A program made the position numbers and the translations under genes. Shown in pieces: positions 5,338 to 12,473 of a DNA stretch of 12,473 nt. Below the pieces are notes generated by a model that saw nothing but the letters and a program-made list of their open reading frames with translations, was not told the origin of the DNA and did no database searches. The number at the start of each line of letters is the position of its first letter. The stretch's first letter is position 1. The stretch is from Actinomycetota bacterium (GTDB lineage: Bacteria > Actinomycetota > UBA4738 > HRBIN12): positions 1-12,473 of the forward strand of contig SIRV01000076.1 in assembly GCA_004366195.1 (NCBI GenBank), read 5' to 3'.

Positions 5338-5955
5338 ATGGCGGTCGGTGCGTCGGTGGCTGAGGGGTTGCCCTCCGCGACGGAAGGGCGGGGAGGGTCA
5401 TGGCCCGGGGTGTCGGTCGCGCCGACCTTCGTGGACGAGCTGATCCTCGAGGTCGGGGAGGAGGCGGGACGTCTGCTCGGGTGCCTGCAGTGCGGGACGT
5501 GCAGCTCGGCGTGCCCGCTCGCCGCGTACATGGACCTCACGCCCCGTCGGCTCATCGGCTTGGTTCGAGCCGGGGCCCGGGAGGCGGTGCTCGGGAGCCG
5601 CGCTCCCTGGGTGTGCGCATCCTGCTACGCCTGCACGATGGTCTGCCCCAAGCGGATCCCGATCACCGAGATCATGCACGGCCTGCGACGCATCTCCATG
5701 CGCGAGCGGACGTTCCCGAGACGCTTCCCGACGCCCGTCATGAGCCGGGAGTTCGTCTCCATGGTCGCGCGGAACGGCCGCAGCACCGAGTCGCTCATCT
5801 CCCTGAAGCTCTACCTCAAGACCGATCCCTTGCTCCTCGTGCGGAACGCTCGGACCGCGCTGCGGCTCCTCCGCCAGGGCCGGTTGAAGCTCCGGCCAGC
5901 GAGGATCCGCGGGCGCAGGGAGCTCCGCACGCTCCTCGACGCGGCGACCGGATGA
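5338..5955 (+). CDS. hdrC: Heterodisulfide reductase subunit C-like iron-sulfur protein
   Basis: A 205-residue cytoplasmic electron carrier with two [4Fe-4S] clusters bound by C49-x2-C52-x2-C55-x3-C59-P (GCLQCGTCSSACP) and C93-x2-C96-x2-C99-x3-C103-P (CASCYACTMVCP). This is the HdrC pattern, linking the HdrA flavin branch to HdrB. The segment after the clusters (RISMRERTFPRRFPTPVMSREFVSM) and the basic helical C-terminus also fit HdrC. Start choice: ATG 5338 has GGAGG 5 bases upstream. In-frame GTG at 5311 lies inside an inverted repeat, and GTG at 5410 would still keep all cysteines, so the first ~24 residues are uncertain. First gene of the operon; hdrB follows after 12 bases. No transmembrane segment, so it is not the membrane HdrE/DE type. 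Confidence 0.88.
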   Translation: MAVGASVAEGLPSATEGRGGSWPGVSVAPTFVDELILEVGEEAGRLLGCLQCGTCSSACPLAAYMDLTPRRLIGLVRAGAREAVLGSRAPWVCASCYACTMVCPKRIPITEIMHGLRRISMRERTFPRRFPTPVMSREFVSMVARNGRSTESLISLKLYLKTDPLLLVRNARTALRLLRQGRLKLRPARIRGRRELRTLLDAATG

Positions 5956-5967
5956 CGGGGGTGACCG

Positions 5968-6921
5968 ATGACGACGATGCCGGCCTCAGCGGACACCCAC
6001 ACCTACCCCTACTACCCGGGCTGCTCCGCGGACGGCGTGGGACGCGGGTTCGCCGGATCGCTGCACGCCGTGTTCGAGCGCCTCGGCTTCCCCCTCGTCG
6101 ACCTGGTCGACTGGAACTGCTGCGGCGCCACCGCCTGGCCCTCGGTGGACGATAGCCAGGCGCTCGCCCTCGGCGCGCGGAACCTGGCGCTCGCCGAGCG
6201 CGCGCGGCCGGGGAGCGAACCCGTCGACCTCGTCGCATCGTGCGCCGGCTGTTACCGGGCGTTGCTGCGCTCGGCGGAGGCTCTGGCCCGGGGCCCGACC
6301 CGGTCCCGGCTCGCCGGCGCCCTGGAGGCCGTCGGGCTGGCGGTCGAGGGTCGGGCGCGCCCCCGACACCCGGTGGACGTCCTGGTGAACGACGTCGGGC
6401 TGGACCGCATCCGAGCGGCCGTGGTCCGCCCCCTCACCGGGGTGCGGGTGGTGAGCTACTACGGCTGTCAGCTCGTGCGGCCCTTGAGCACGTTCGACGA
6501 TGAGCACGACCCGGTCTCGATGGACCGCCTGGTCGAAGCCATCGGGGCCGAACCGGTGGACTGGCCCCTCAAGACCCGGTGCTGCGGCGGGTCCTGCTAC
6601 TGCGGGGGTCCGGTCATCGGGGCGATGCCCGAGGCGACGATGCAGCTCTCCTACCTCCTGCTGCGAGAGGCCTCGCGGAGAGGAGCGGACGTGATCGCGA
6701 CCGTGTGTCCGCTCTGTCAGTTCAACCTCGAGGGCTTCCAGGACCAGATGGCCAGGCGCTTCGGGCACCCGCTCGACGTGCCGGTCGCGTTCCTGACCCA
6801 GCTCATCGGGATCGCGCTGGGGATCGACGACCGGCGCCTCGGGCTGCACCGGCTGCTCCGCTGGAGGCCGCTGCCGATCCGGACGGTCGAGCCGGAAGCG
6901 GCGGGCCACGCACGGAGGTGA
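5968..6921 (+). CDS. hdrB: Heterodisulfide reductase subunit B-like protein (two CCG domains)
   Basis: A 317-residue predicted catalytic subunit with two cysteine-rich CCG domains. Domain 1: YYPGC19, NC51C52GATAW, SC92AGC95Y. Domain 2: YYGC167Q, RC205C206GGS, VC247PLC250QFN. In methanogen HdrB each such set binds a noncubane [4Fe-4S] cluster, and the pair homolytically cleaves the CoM-S-S-CoB disulfide. Both sets are intact here, so disulfide or related two-electron reduction is plausible; the substrate is unknown. Two extra cysteines, C210 and C212, follow directly after the second CCG. Start ATG 5968 is preceded by GGGGGTG; an ATG three codons later is also possible. hdrA follows after 5 bases and its ribosome site overlaps this stop. 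Confidence 0.9.
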   Translation: MTTMPASADTHTYPYYPGCSADGVGRGFAGSLHAVFERLGFPLVDLVDWNCCGATAWPSVDDSQALALGARNLALAERARPGSEPVDLVASCAGCYRALLRSAEALARGPTRSRLAGALEAVGLAVEGRARPRHPVDVLVNDVGLDRIRAAVVRPLTGVRVVSYYGCQLVRPLSTFDDEHDPVSMDRLVEAIGAEPVDWPLKTRCCGGSCYCGGPVIGAMPEATMQLSYLLLREASRRGADVIATVCPLCQFNLEGFQDQMARRFGHPLDVPVAFLTQLIGIALGIDDRRLGLHRLLRWRPLPIRTVEPEAAGHARR

Positions 6922-6926
6922 GGGCC

Positions 6927-8942
6927 ATGGCGGAGGAGCTCACGGCCCGCGCACCCTCGCTGAACGGCGGACCCCGGATCGGCGTGTACGTCTGCCACTG
7001 CGGCCTGAACATCGCCGGCACGGTGGACGTCCAGGCGGTCGTGGAGTTCGCGCGCACCCTGCCCAACGTGACCGTGGCCCGCGAGTACCGGTTCATGTGC
7101 TCCGATCCCGGGCAGGAGCTGATCGAGCAGGACCTGCGGGAGGGCCTCGTGAACCGCGTCGTGGTGGCCTCCTGCTCGCCGCTCATGCACGAGGCGACGT
7201 TCCGCCGCGCGACCGCCGAGGGCGGAACGAGCCCCTACCTCTTCCAGATGGCGAGCATCCGCGAGCTCGTCTCCTGGGTCACCGCGGACCCGGAGGACGC
7301 GACCGAGAAGGCCAAGGCGCACGTCGCGGCGGCCGTGCGGCGCGTGGCCCTCCACGAGTACCTGGAGCCGCGAGAGGCCCCGGTGCATCCCGACGTGCTC
7401 GTCGTCGGCGGCGGCATCGCCGGCATCCACGCCGCCCTCACGCTCGCCGACGCCGGCAAGCACGTGTACCTGGTCGAGCGGGAGAGCACGATCGGCGGGC
7501 ACATGGCGATGTTCGACAAGACCTTCCCCACGCTCGACTGCGCGGCCTGCATCCTCACGCCGAAGATGTCCGCCGTTCGGGCGCACCCCAACATCACGCT
7601 GTGGACCTACTCGGACGTCGTGGAGGTCTCCGGGTACACGGGCGACTTCACCGTCCGCGTGCGCCATCGCCCGCGGTACGTCCGCGAGGACCTCTGCACC
7701 GGGTGCCTGGCGTGCATCGACGCCTGCGTGCACAAGCAGGGCAAGGTTCCGGACGAGTTCAACCTCGGCCTGTCCAAGCGCAAGCCCGTCTACATCCCGT
7801 TCCCGCAGGCCACGCCGCCCGTCGTGGTCGTGGACCCCGAGAGCTGCATCTGGTTCAAGACCGGGAAGTGCCCGCAGACCTGCGTCGAGGCCTGCGAGCG
7901 CGACGCGTTCGACTTCACGCAGACGGAGACGTTCGACGAGGTGAAGGTCGGCGCCATCATCCTGGCGACGGGGTTCCGCACCTTCGACCCGCGCCGGATC
8001 CCCGAGTACGGGTACGGGCGCTACCCCAACGTCTACACGAGCCTGGAGGTCGAGCGGCTGCTGAACGCGGCGGGCCCGACGGCCGGTGAGATCGTCCTGC
8101 GCGACGGCTCAAGGCCGACCGCGATCGGGATCATCCACTGCGTCGGCTCGCGGGACGTGCGCTTCCACGCGTACTGCTCCCGGGTGTGCTGCATGTACTC
8201 CCTGAAGCTCGCGCATATGCTCCGCGAGCGCACCGGCGCCGAGATCTACAACTTCTACATCGACATCCGCGCCCCCGGGAAGGGCTACGAGGAGTTCTAC
8301 GACAAGATCCTCCGCGAGGGCGTCCACCTGATCCGCGGCCGCGTGGCCGAGGTCACCGACGAGGCGGCGACCCCCGAGGAGGAGGGACACCTCGTGATCC
8401 GGGCCGAGGACACGCTCCTCGGCATGGCCCGCCGGATCCCCGTGGACATGGTCGTGCTCGCCGTGGGGCTCGAGCCGCAGCCGGACACGGAGGACGTGCG
8501 ACGCCTGTTCAACATCTCCTGCGGCGGCGAGGGGTTCTTCACCGAGCGGCACCCGAAGCTCGCGCCGGTCTCCACCTTCACCGACGGGGTGTTCCTCGCC
8601 GGCGCGTGCCAAGGCCCGAAGGACATCCCCGACACGGTGGCCCAGGCCGGCGCGGCCGCCGCCGAGGCCCTCGCCATGATCGACCGGGGCGCCGTGGCTC
8701 TGGAGGCCAACACCGCCCACATCGACGAGGAGCGCTGCTCGGGGTGCAAGACCTGCGTCGGGCTCTGCCCCTTCTCCGCGATCACCTTCGACGAGGAGCG
8801 GCAGAAGGCCCGGGTGAACGAGGTGGTCTGCAAGGGCTGCGGCATCTGCGTGGCCGCCTGCCCGTCCGGCGCGGCCCAGCAGCACCTGTTCACCGACGAG
8901 CAGATCCTCGCCGAGATCGAGGGGGTGCTCGCGTATGTCTGA
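6927..8942 (+). CDS. hdrA: Heterodisulfide reductase subunit A-like flavoprotein (electron-bifurcating)
   Basis: A 671-residue FAD and iron-sulfur protein. The N-terminal HdrA domain has C23-H-C25-G, MC58SDPGQ and ASC83SPLMHEATFR. The FAD-binding Rossmann fold starts at GGGIAG (161-166), with VERE at the end of strand 2 and a later ATG motif (LATGFRTF). Iron-sulfur sites: DC205AAC208ILTPKM, a [4Fe-4S] site C257/260/263/267, the CIWFKTGKC..C..C group (307, 315, 319, 323), and two C-terminal ferredoxin motifs (604-614 and 635-645). CVGSRD and YCSRVCCMYSLK are classic HdrA segments. In methanogens HdrA bifurcates electrons between ferredoxin and HdrBC. Start ATG 6927 has GGAGGTGA 5 bases upstream, overlapping the hdrB stop. 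The end overlaps mvhD by 8 bases. Length and domain order are as in stand-alone HdrA, not fused to MvhD. Confidence 0.95.
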   Translation: MAEELTARAPSLNGGPRIGVYVCHCGLNIAGTVDVQAVVEFARTLPNVTVAREYRFMCSDPGQELIEQDLREGLVNRVVVASCSPLMHEATFRRATAEGGTSPYLFQMASIRELVSWVTADPEDATEKAKAHVAAAVRRVALHEYLEPREAPVHPDVLVVGGGIAGIHAALTLADAGKHVYLVERESTIGGHMAMFDKTFPTLDCAACILTPKMSAVRAHPNITLWTYSDVVEVSGYTGDFTVRVRHRPRYVREDLCTGCLACIDACVHKQGKVPDEFNLGLSKRKPVYIPFPQATPPVVVVDPESCIWFKTGKCPQTCVEACERDAFDFTQTETFDEVKVGAIILATGFRTFDPRRIPEYGYGRYPNVYTSLEVERLLNAAGPTAGEIVLRDGSRPTAIGIIHCVGSRDVRFHAYCSRVCCMYSLKLAHMLRERTGAEIYNFYIDIRAPGKGYEEFYDKILREGVHLIRGRVAEVTDEAATPEEEGHLVIRAEDTLLGMARRIPVDMVVLAVGLEPQPDTEDVRRLFNISCGGEGFFTERHPKLAPVSTFTDGVFLAGACQGPKDIPDTVAQAGAAAAEALAMIDRGAVALEANTAHIDEERCSGCKTCVGLCPFSAITFDEERQKARVNEVVCKGCGICVAACPSGAAQQHLFTDEQILAEIEGVLAYV

Positions 8943-9456
8943 GGCGCGGACAATCGTCGAGGCCCCGCGCGCGGCGACGGCCGACCGGTTCGAGCCGCGG
9001 ATCGTGGCCTTCTTCTGCACGTGGTGCACGTACACCGCGGCCGATCTCGCCGGGATCTCGCGCCTGCGGTACGCGCCGAACGTGCGGGTGATCCGGCTGA
9101 TGTGCTCCGGGCGCCTCGACCCGCAGTTCGTGCTCGCGGCCCTGCGCGAGGGCGCCGACGGGGTCCTGATCGGCGGCTGCCACCCCGGCGACTGCCACTA
9201 CCAGGAGGGGAACTACAACGCGCTGCGGCGGGTCGAGCTGCTCAAGCGCATGCTCCGCGACCTCGGCCTCGAGGAGGAGCGCGTGCGGCTGGAGTGGATC
9301 TCGGCTTCGGAGGCCGATCGCGTCCAGCGGGTCTGCAACGAGATGACGGAGCGGATCCGCGAGCTCGGCCCGCTCCACCTCTCGGTCCCGGGCGACGGCC
9401 ACCGGCGGGCGGCGGTCGCCCGCGAGCCGGAGCCGGTGGGAGGCGAGGTGGGATGA
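8935..9456 (+). CDS. mvhD: F420-non-reducing hydrogenase iron-sulfur subunit D
   Basis: A 173-residue protein of the MvhD/FlpD family that carries electrons from the [NiFe] hydrogenase to HdrA through a [2Fe-2S] cluster. Five cysteines follow the family spacing: C28-T-W-C31, MC57SGR, GGC82HPGDC87HY. The motif FFCTWCTY..AADLAG and the GCHPGDCHYQEGN segment are diagnostic. The last ~30 residues are variable and Pro/Gly/Arg-rich. The ATG overlaps the last codons of hdrA (8 bases) and its own stop overlaps the mvhG start as ATGA, so translation is coupled on both sides. Its presence between hdrA and the hydrogenase genes is what argues that these two halves form one complex. Confidence 0.93.
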   Translation: MSEARTIVEAPRAATADRFEPRIVAFFCTWCTYTAADLAGISRLRYAPNVRVIRLMCSGRLDPQFVLAALREGADGVLIGGCHPGDCHYQEGNYNALRRVELLKRMLRDLGLEEERVRLEWISASEADRVQRVCNEMTERIRELGPLHLSVPGDGHRRAAVAREPEPVGGEVG

Positions 9457-10475
9457 GCAAGCCGAAGGTCGCCTTCTACTGGTGCGCCTCCTGCGGGGGC
9501 TGCGAGGAGGCCGTCGTGGACCTCGCCGAGCAGGTGCTCGACGTCGTGGGGGCCGTGGACATCGTCTTCTGGCCGGTCGCCCTGGACTTCAAGGTCGCGG
9601 ACGTCGAGGCCCTCGCCGACGGCGAGATCGCGGCGTCCTTCATCAACGGCGCGGTGCGCACCTCCGAGCAGCGGGAGATCGTGGAGCTCCTGCGGCGCAA
9701 GTCGAAGGCGGTCGTCGCCTTCGGCGCGTGCGCCTGGCTCGGCGGCATCCCCGGCCTGGCGAACCTGCGGACGCGCGAGGAGATCCTGGCCGAGGTCTAC
9801 CGCGACCTGCCGAGCGTCGCCGACGGCGCGATGCCTCGGGAGGAGGTCGAGGTGCCTGAGGGACGGCTGCACCTCCCCCGCTTCGACGAGGACGTGCGCA
9901 CCCTGGATCAGGTGATCCCCGTCGACTACTACCTGCCGGGCTGTCCCCCGCCGGTAGCCCTCATCGCCCAGGCCGTCACGGCCCTGGTCGAGGGCCGGCT
10001 GCCGGAGCCGGGGACGGTGCTCGCCCCCGACGTCGCCCTCTGCTCGGAGTGCCCGCGGCGGGCCACGAAGCCCGAGGACCTCAAGCTCGAGCGGTTCGTC
10101 CGGCCCCAGGAGATCGTGGCCGACCCCGAGACCTGCCTGCTCGCGCAGGGCCTGCTCTGCCTGGGCCCCGCCACCCGCGCGGGGTGCGGCGCGCCGTGCG
10201 TGGCCGCCAACATGCCGTGCACCGGCTGCATGGGCCCCACCGGCCGCGTCCGCGACCAGGGCGCCAAGGCGCTCTCGGCCATCGCCTCGCTCATCGCCCC
10301 GAGCGACCCGGAGGGCGTCGCCAAGGTCGCGGAGCAGATCCTGGACCCGGTCGGGACCTTCTACCGCTACTCGCTGCCGGCCTCGCTCCTGCACCGGAGG
10401 GTCGGCACGGACGGCGGCCGGCCCGCCGAGCCGTCGGAGCCGGTGGCAGCCGCGGGAGGAGGTGAGCCACGGTGA
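9453..10475 (+). CDS. mvhG: [NiFe] hydrogenase small subunit, MvhG type (group 3c-like)
   Basis: A 340-residue electron-transfer subunit. The proximal cluster ligands are C14 and C17 (CASCGGCEE), C93 (GACAWLGG) and C164 (LPGCPPP). Eight further cysteines (197, 200, 228, 236, 245, 249, 256, 259; ending in PCTGCMGPTG) can bind two more [4Fe-4S] clusters. There is no twin-arginine signal or C-terminal membrane anchor, so it is cytoplasmic, unlike respiratory uptake hydrogenases. The end is a low-complexity Pro/Ala/Gly tail. Start ATG 9453 overlaps the mvhD stop (ATGA) and follows GAGGTGGG. Its stop overlaps the mvhA GTG by 4 bases. Neighbouring mvhD and hdrA argue for Mvh rather than the F420-reducing Frh type; there is no frhB. 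Confidence 0.92.
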   Translation: MSKPKVAFYWCASCGGCEEAVVDLAEQVLDVVGAVDIVFWPVALDFKVADVEALADGEIAASFINGAVRTSEQREIVELLRRKSKAVVAFGACAWLGGIPGLANLRTREEILAEVYRDLPSVADGAMPREEVEVPEGRLHLPRFDEDVRTLDQVIPVDYYLPGCPPPVALIAQAVTALVEGRLPEPGTVLAPDVALCSECPRRATKPEDLKLERFVRPQEIVADPETCLLAQGLLCLGPATRAGCGAPCVAANMPCTGCMGPTGRVRDQGAKALSAIASLIAPSDPEGVAKVAEQILDPVGTFYRYSLPASLLHRRVGTDGGRPAEPSEPVAAAGGGEPR

Positions 10476-11935
10476 CGCGCGAGATCCTCATCGACCCCAT
10501 CACCCGGCTCGAGGGCCACGGGCGGATCCACATCTTCGTCCGGGATGACGGCGAGGTGGATCGGGCCTACCTGCAGATCCCCGAGCTGCGCGGCTTCGAG
10601 GCCTTCGCGCGGGGCCGGCGCGCCGAGGAGATGCCGCAGATCACCTCCCGGATCTGCGGGGTCTGCCCGATGGCGCACCACATGGCCGGCACCAAGGCCC
10701 TCGACGACCTGTACCGGGTCGAGCCGCCGCCCGCGGCGAAGAAGGTGCGGGAGATGGTCTACGACGCGTTCATGATCGAGGACCACGCCCTCCACTTCTT
10801 CTTCCTCGGCGGCCCCGACTTCGTCGTCGGCCCCACCGCGCCGAAGGCCGAGCGGAACATCCTCGGCGTCCTCGGGAAGGTGGGCCTGGAGGTGGGCGGG
10901 AAGGTCATCGCCGTCCGCAAGGAGCTCCGTGGCCTGATCGAGGAGGCCGCCGGCAAGGTGATCCACCCCGTCTTCGGGCTGCCCGGCGGGATCTCGAAGC
11001 CGCTCACCCCTGAGCTCCGGGACCGGTTCGCCGAGGGCGCGGCGCACGCGCTCGAGCTGGCCCAGCTCGCGCTGCGGCTCTTCCGCGAGGTCGTGCTGGC
11101 GAACCCCTCGTACGTGGAGCTCATCACCTCCGAGGCCTACACGCACCGCACCTACTACATGGGACTCGTGGACGAGCGCGAGCGCCTGAGCTTCTACGAC
11201 GGCCACCTGCGGGTGGTGGACCCCGAGGGGCGCCCGTTCCTGTCCTACGACGTGCACGACTACCTCGAGCACGTGGCCGAGCACGTCGAGCCGTGGTCGT
11301 ACATCAAGTTCTGCTACCTGAAGGACGTCGGGTGGCACGGGTTCACGGACGGGGCGGAGAGCGGCGTGTACGCGGTGGCGCCCCTCGCCCGGCTGAACGC
11401 CTCGGAGGCGCTGTCCACGCCCCTCGCGCAGGAGGCCGCCGAGGAGCTCTTCGCCACCCTCGGGGGCAAGCCCGTCCACCACACGCTCGCCACCCACTGG
11501 GCGCGCCTGGTCGAGCTGCTGCACGCGGCCGAGCGGATGGGCGAGCTCGCCGCCGACCCCGAGATCGCGAGCCCCGAGGTGCGAACGCTGCCGACCGAGA
11601 CCCCGACGGAGGGGATCGGCGTGGTCGAGGCCCCCCGCGGCACCCTGATCCACCACTACGTCACGGACGAGCGGGGGATCATCGAGCGGGCGAACCTGAT
11701 CGTCGCCACCCAGAACAACGCGGCGCGGATCGCCCTCTCCGTGGACAAGGCCGCGAGGGCCCTCGTCCACGGCGCGGACGTCGACGAGGGGCTGCTGAAC
11801 CAGGTGGAGATGGCCTTCCGCGCCTACGATCCGTGCTTCGGGTGCGCGACCCACGCGCTGCCGGGGCAGATGCCGCTCATCGTCGAGGTGCGCGACCTCC
11901 GCGGAGAGCTGATCCGGGAGGTCCGACGGGACTGA
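10472..11935 (+). CDS. mvhA: [NiFe] hydrogenase large (catalytic) subunit, MvhA type (group 3c-like)
   Basis: A 487-residue subunit that splits or forms H2 at a Ni-Fe(CN)2CO centre. The four Ni-bridging cysteines are present: C62 and C65 in RICGVCPMAHH, and C455 and C458 in DPCFGCATH. The N-terminus ILIDPITRLEGHGRI is the usual opening of the family. After H461 there is a 26-residue extension beginning ALPGQ. Maturation proteases of this type cut after that histidine, so the mature protein should end at H461. Start is GTG at 10472, with GGAGGAGGTGA upstream, and it shares 4 bases with the mvhG stop. A GTG start within the overlap suggests translational coupling. The protease gene follows after 10 bases. 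Confidence 0.95.
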   Translation: MTREILIDPITRLEGHGRIHIFVRDDGEVDRAYLQIPELRGFEAFARGRRAEEMPQITSRICGVCPMAHHMAGTKALDDLYRVEPPPAAKKVREMVYDAFMIEDHALHFFFLGGPDFVVGPTAPKAERNILGVLGKVGLEVGGKVIAVRKELRGLIEEAAGKVIHPVFGLPGGISKPLTPELRDRFAEGAAHALELAQLALRLFREVVLANPSYVELITSEAYTHRTYYMGLVDERERLSFYDGHLRVVDPEGRPFLSYDVHDYLEHVAEHVEPWSYIKFCYLKDVGWHGFTDGAESGVYAVAPLARLNASEALSTPLAQEAAEELFATLGGKPVHHTLATHWARLVELLHAAERMGELAADPEIASPEVRTLPTETPTEGIGVVEAPRGTLIHHYVTDERGIIERANLIVATQNNAARIALSVDKAARALVHGADVDEGLLNQVEMAFRAYDPCFGCATHALPGQMPLIVEVRDLRGELIREVRRD

Positions 11936-11945
11936 GGAGGCCGCC

Positions 11946-12446
11946 ATGCGCACCCTCGTGCTCGGGCTGGGGAACGAGCTCGCGGGCGACGACGCGGTGG
12001 GGGTCCTCGCGGCCCGGGCGCTCCGGGACGAGCTCGCCGGGCGCGCCGACGTCGTCGAGAGCGCCGCGTCGGGGCTCGCCCTGCTCGACGTCCTGGCCGG
12101 CTACGAGCAGGCGATCGTGCTCGACGCGGTGCGCACCGGACGGCGGCCGCCCGGCACCATCGTGGAGCTGGGGCTGGAGGAGGTTGGGCGGGTCGTGGCG
12201 CCGAGCACGCACCAGGCCGGGCTCCCCGAGCTCGCGGCCGTCGCCGAGCGCCTCGGGCTCGGCTTCCCGGTGCGGGCGGTGGTGCTCGCGGTCGAGGTCG
12301 TGGACCCCTACACGCTCGGCGCGCCGCTCTCGGAACCGGTCGCGGCGGCGCTCCCGGAGCTCGTCCGTCGGGTCCGCGCGATCCTCGACGCGTGGGCCCG
12401 CGAGGAGGCGGAGCCGTGCACGACCAGCACGCCGTCCGGGAGCTGA
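11946..12446 (+). CDS. [NiFe] hydrogenase maturation protease (HycI/HybD family)
   Basis: A 166-residue endopeptidase expected to remove the C-terminal extension of MvhA after nickel insertion, in the cytoplasm. The opening MRTLVLGLGNELAGDDAVG is the family hallmark. Nickel-sensing ligands correspond to D16 (in GDD), D60 (IVLDAV) and H89 (PSTHQAG), matching the Glu16/Asp62/His93 triad of E. coli HybD with Asp in place of Glu. Start ATG 11946 has GGAGG 5 bases upstream, directly after the mvhA stop. Its position right behind the large subunit gene indicates it is the dedicated protease for it. The last ~10 codons overlap the next gene's start by 31 bases. Confidence 0.92.
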   Translation: MRTLVLGLGNELAGDDAVGVLAARALRDELAGRADVVESAASGLALLDVLAGYEQAIVLDAVRTGRRPPGTIVELGLEEVGRVVAPSTHQAGLPELAAVAERLGLGFPVRAVVLAVEVVDPYTLGAPLSEPVAAALPELVRRVRAILDAWAREEAEPCTTSTPSGS

Positions 12447-12473
12447 TCGAACGCCTCTCGTGCCTCGAGGACG
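12416..12473 (+). CDS. hypA: Probable hydrogenase nickel-incorporation protein HypA (5' end only)
   Basis: A GTG at 12416 preceded by GAGGAGG (12402-12408) opens a frame that runs off the window after 19 codons, reading (M)HDQHAVRELIERLSCLED. The M-H-(D/E)-x-x-x-x-x-x-L-I start and its place directly behind a hydrogenase protease suggest HypA, which delivers nickel with HypB. HypA normally begins M-H-E; here the third residue is Asp. It overlaps the upstream gene by 31 bases. Too little is visible to confirm the zinc-binding site. Confidence 0.5.
   Translation, partial: MHDQHAVRELIERLSCLED

Noticed and set aside
9453..11935. F420-reducing (Frh) or membrane uptake hydrogenase
   Set aside because: No frhB-like gene, no Tat signal on the small subunit and no cytochrome b gene; adjacency to mvhD and hdrA supports the Mvh type.
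10367..11953. A 528-codon frame antisense to mvhA
   Set aside because: It contains only compositionally biased sequence, while the plus strand carries an unmistakable hydrogenase large subunit.
1..12473. tRNA/rRNA genes, CRISPR arrays, insertion sequences, integrase or attachment sites
   Set aside because: I saw no regularly spaced repeats, transposase-like coding sequence, terminal inverted repeats of an element or tRNA-like segment; the hydrogenase operon shows no flanking mobile element in the window.

Overview
The window is very GC-rich chromosomal DNA, with strong G/C bias at third codon positions, purine-rich Shine-Dalgarno sites and tightly packed genes. It looks like a high-GC bacterium, plausibly a deep-branching or thermophilic actinobacterial lineage. 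This is inferred from base composition, a TANNNT promoter directly in front of a GTG start, and gene content; no 16S rRNA or marker phylogeny is available here. A two-thioredoxin-fold protein disulfide oxidoreductase and an Hsp20 hint at heat or redox stress, and the hydrogenase/Hdr operon points to an anaerobic or facultative lifestyle.

Left part (1-5066), housekeeping and stress genes. The 3' end of a Sua5-type threonylcarbamoyl-AMP synthase (+) converges on a von Willebrand A-domain protein (-), which lies downstream of a saccharopine-dehydrogenase-like oxidoreductase (-). Divergent from the latter is an ECF-type sigma factor (+). Its stop codon interlocks with that of a convergent protein disulfide oxidoreductase-like gene (-). 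That gene is divergent from an Hsp20 small heat-shock protein (+) across a 143-bp region with a 12-bp inverted repeat and a 20-bp-phased direct repeat.

Middle (5067-5337), a 271-bp non-coding region. It begins with a GC-rich hairpin terminator behind hsp20 and continues with several palindromes and repeats: a DosR/OsdR-like 5-4-5 palindrome, phased GGGACC repeats and a 15-bp inverted repeat. These are the likely control region of the operon that follows.

Right part (5338-12473), one co-directional, mostly translationally coupled operon: hdrC-hdrB-hdrA-mvhD-mvhG-mvhA, then a [NiFe]-hydrogenase maturation protease and the first 19 codons of a probable hypA. The first six genes encode all subunits of a cytoplasmic MvhADG-HdrABC complex. 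In methanogens this complex oxidises H2 and uses flavin-based electron bifurcation in HdrA to reduce ferredoxin together with the heterodisulfide CoM-S-S-CoB. No coenzyme M/B or methanogenesis gene is visible here. The acceptor for HdrBC in this organism is therefore the main open question, and the complete module in such a genome is the most interesting feature of the window.
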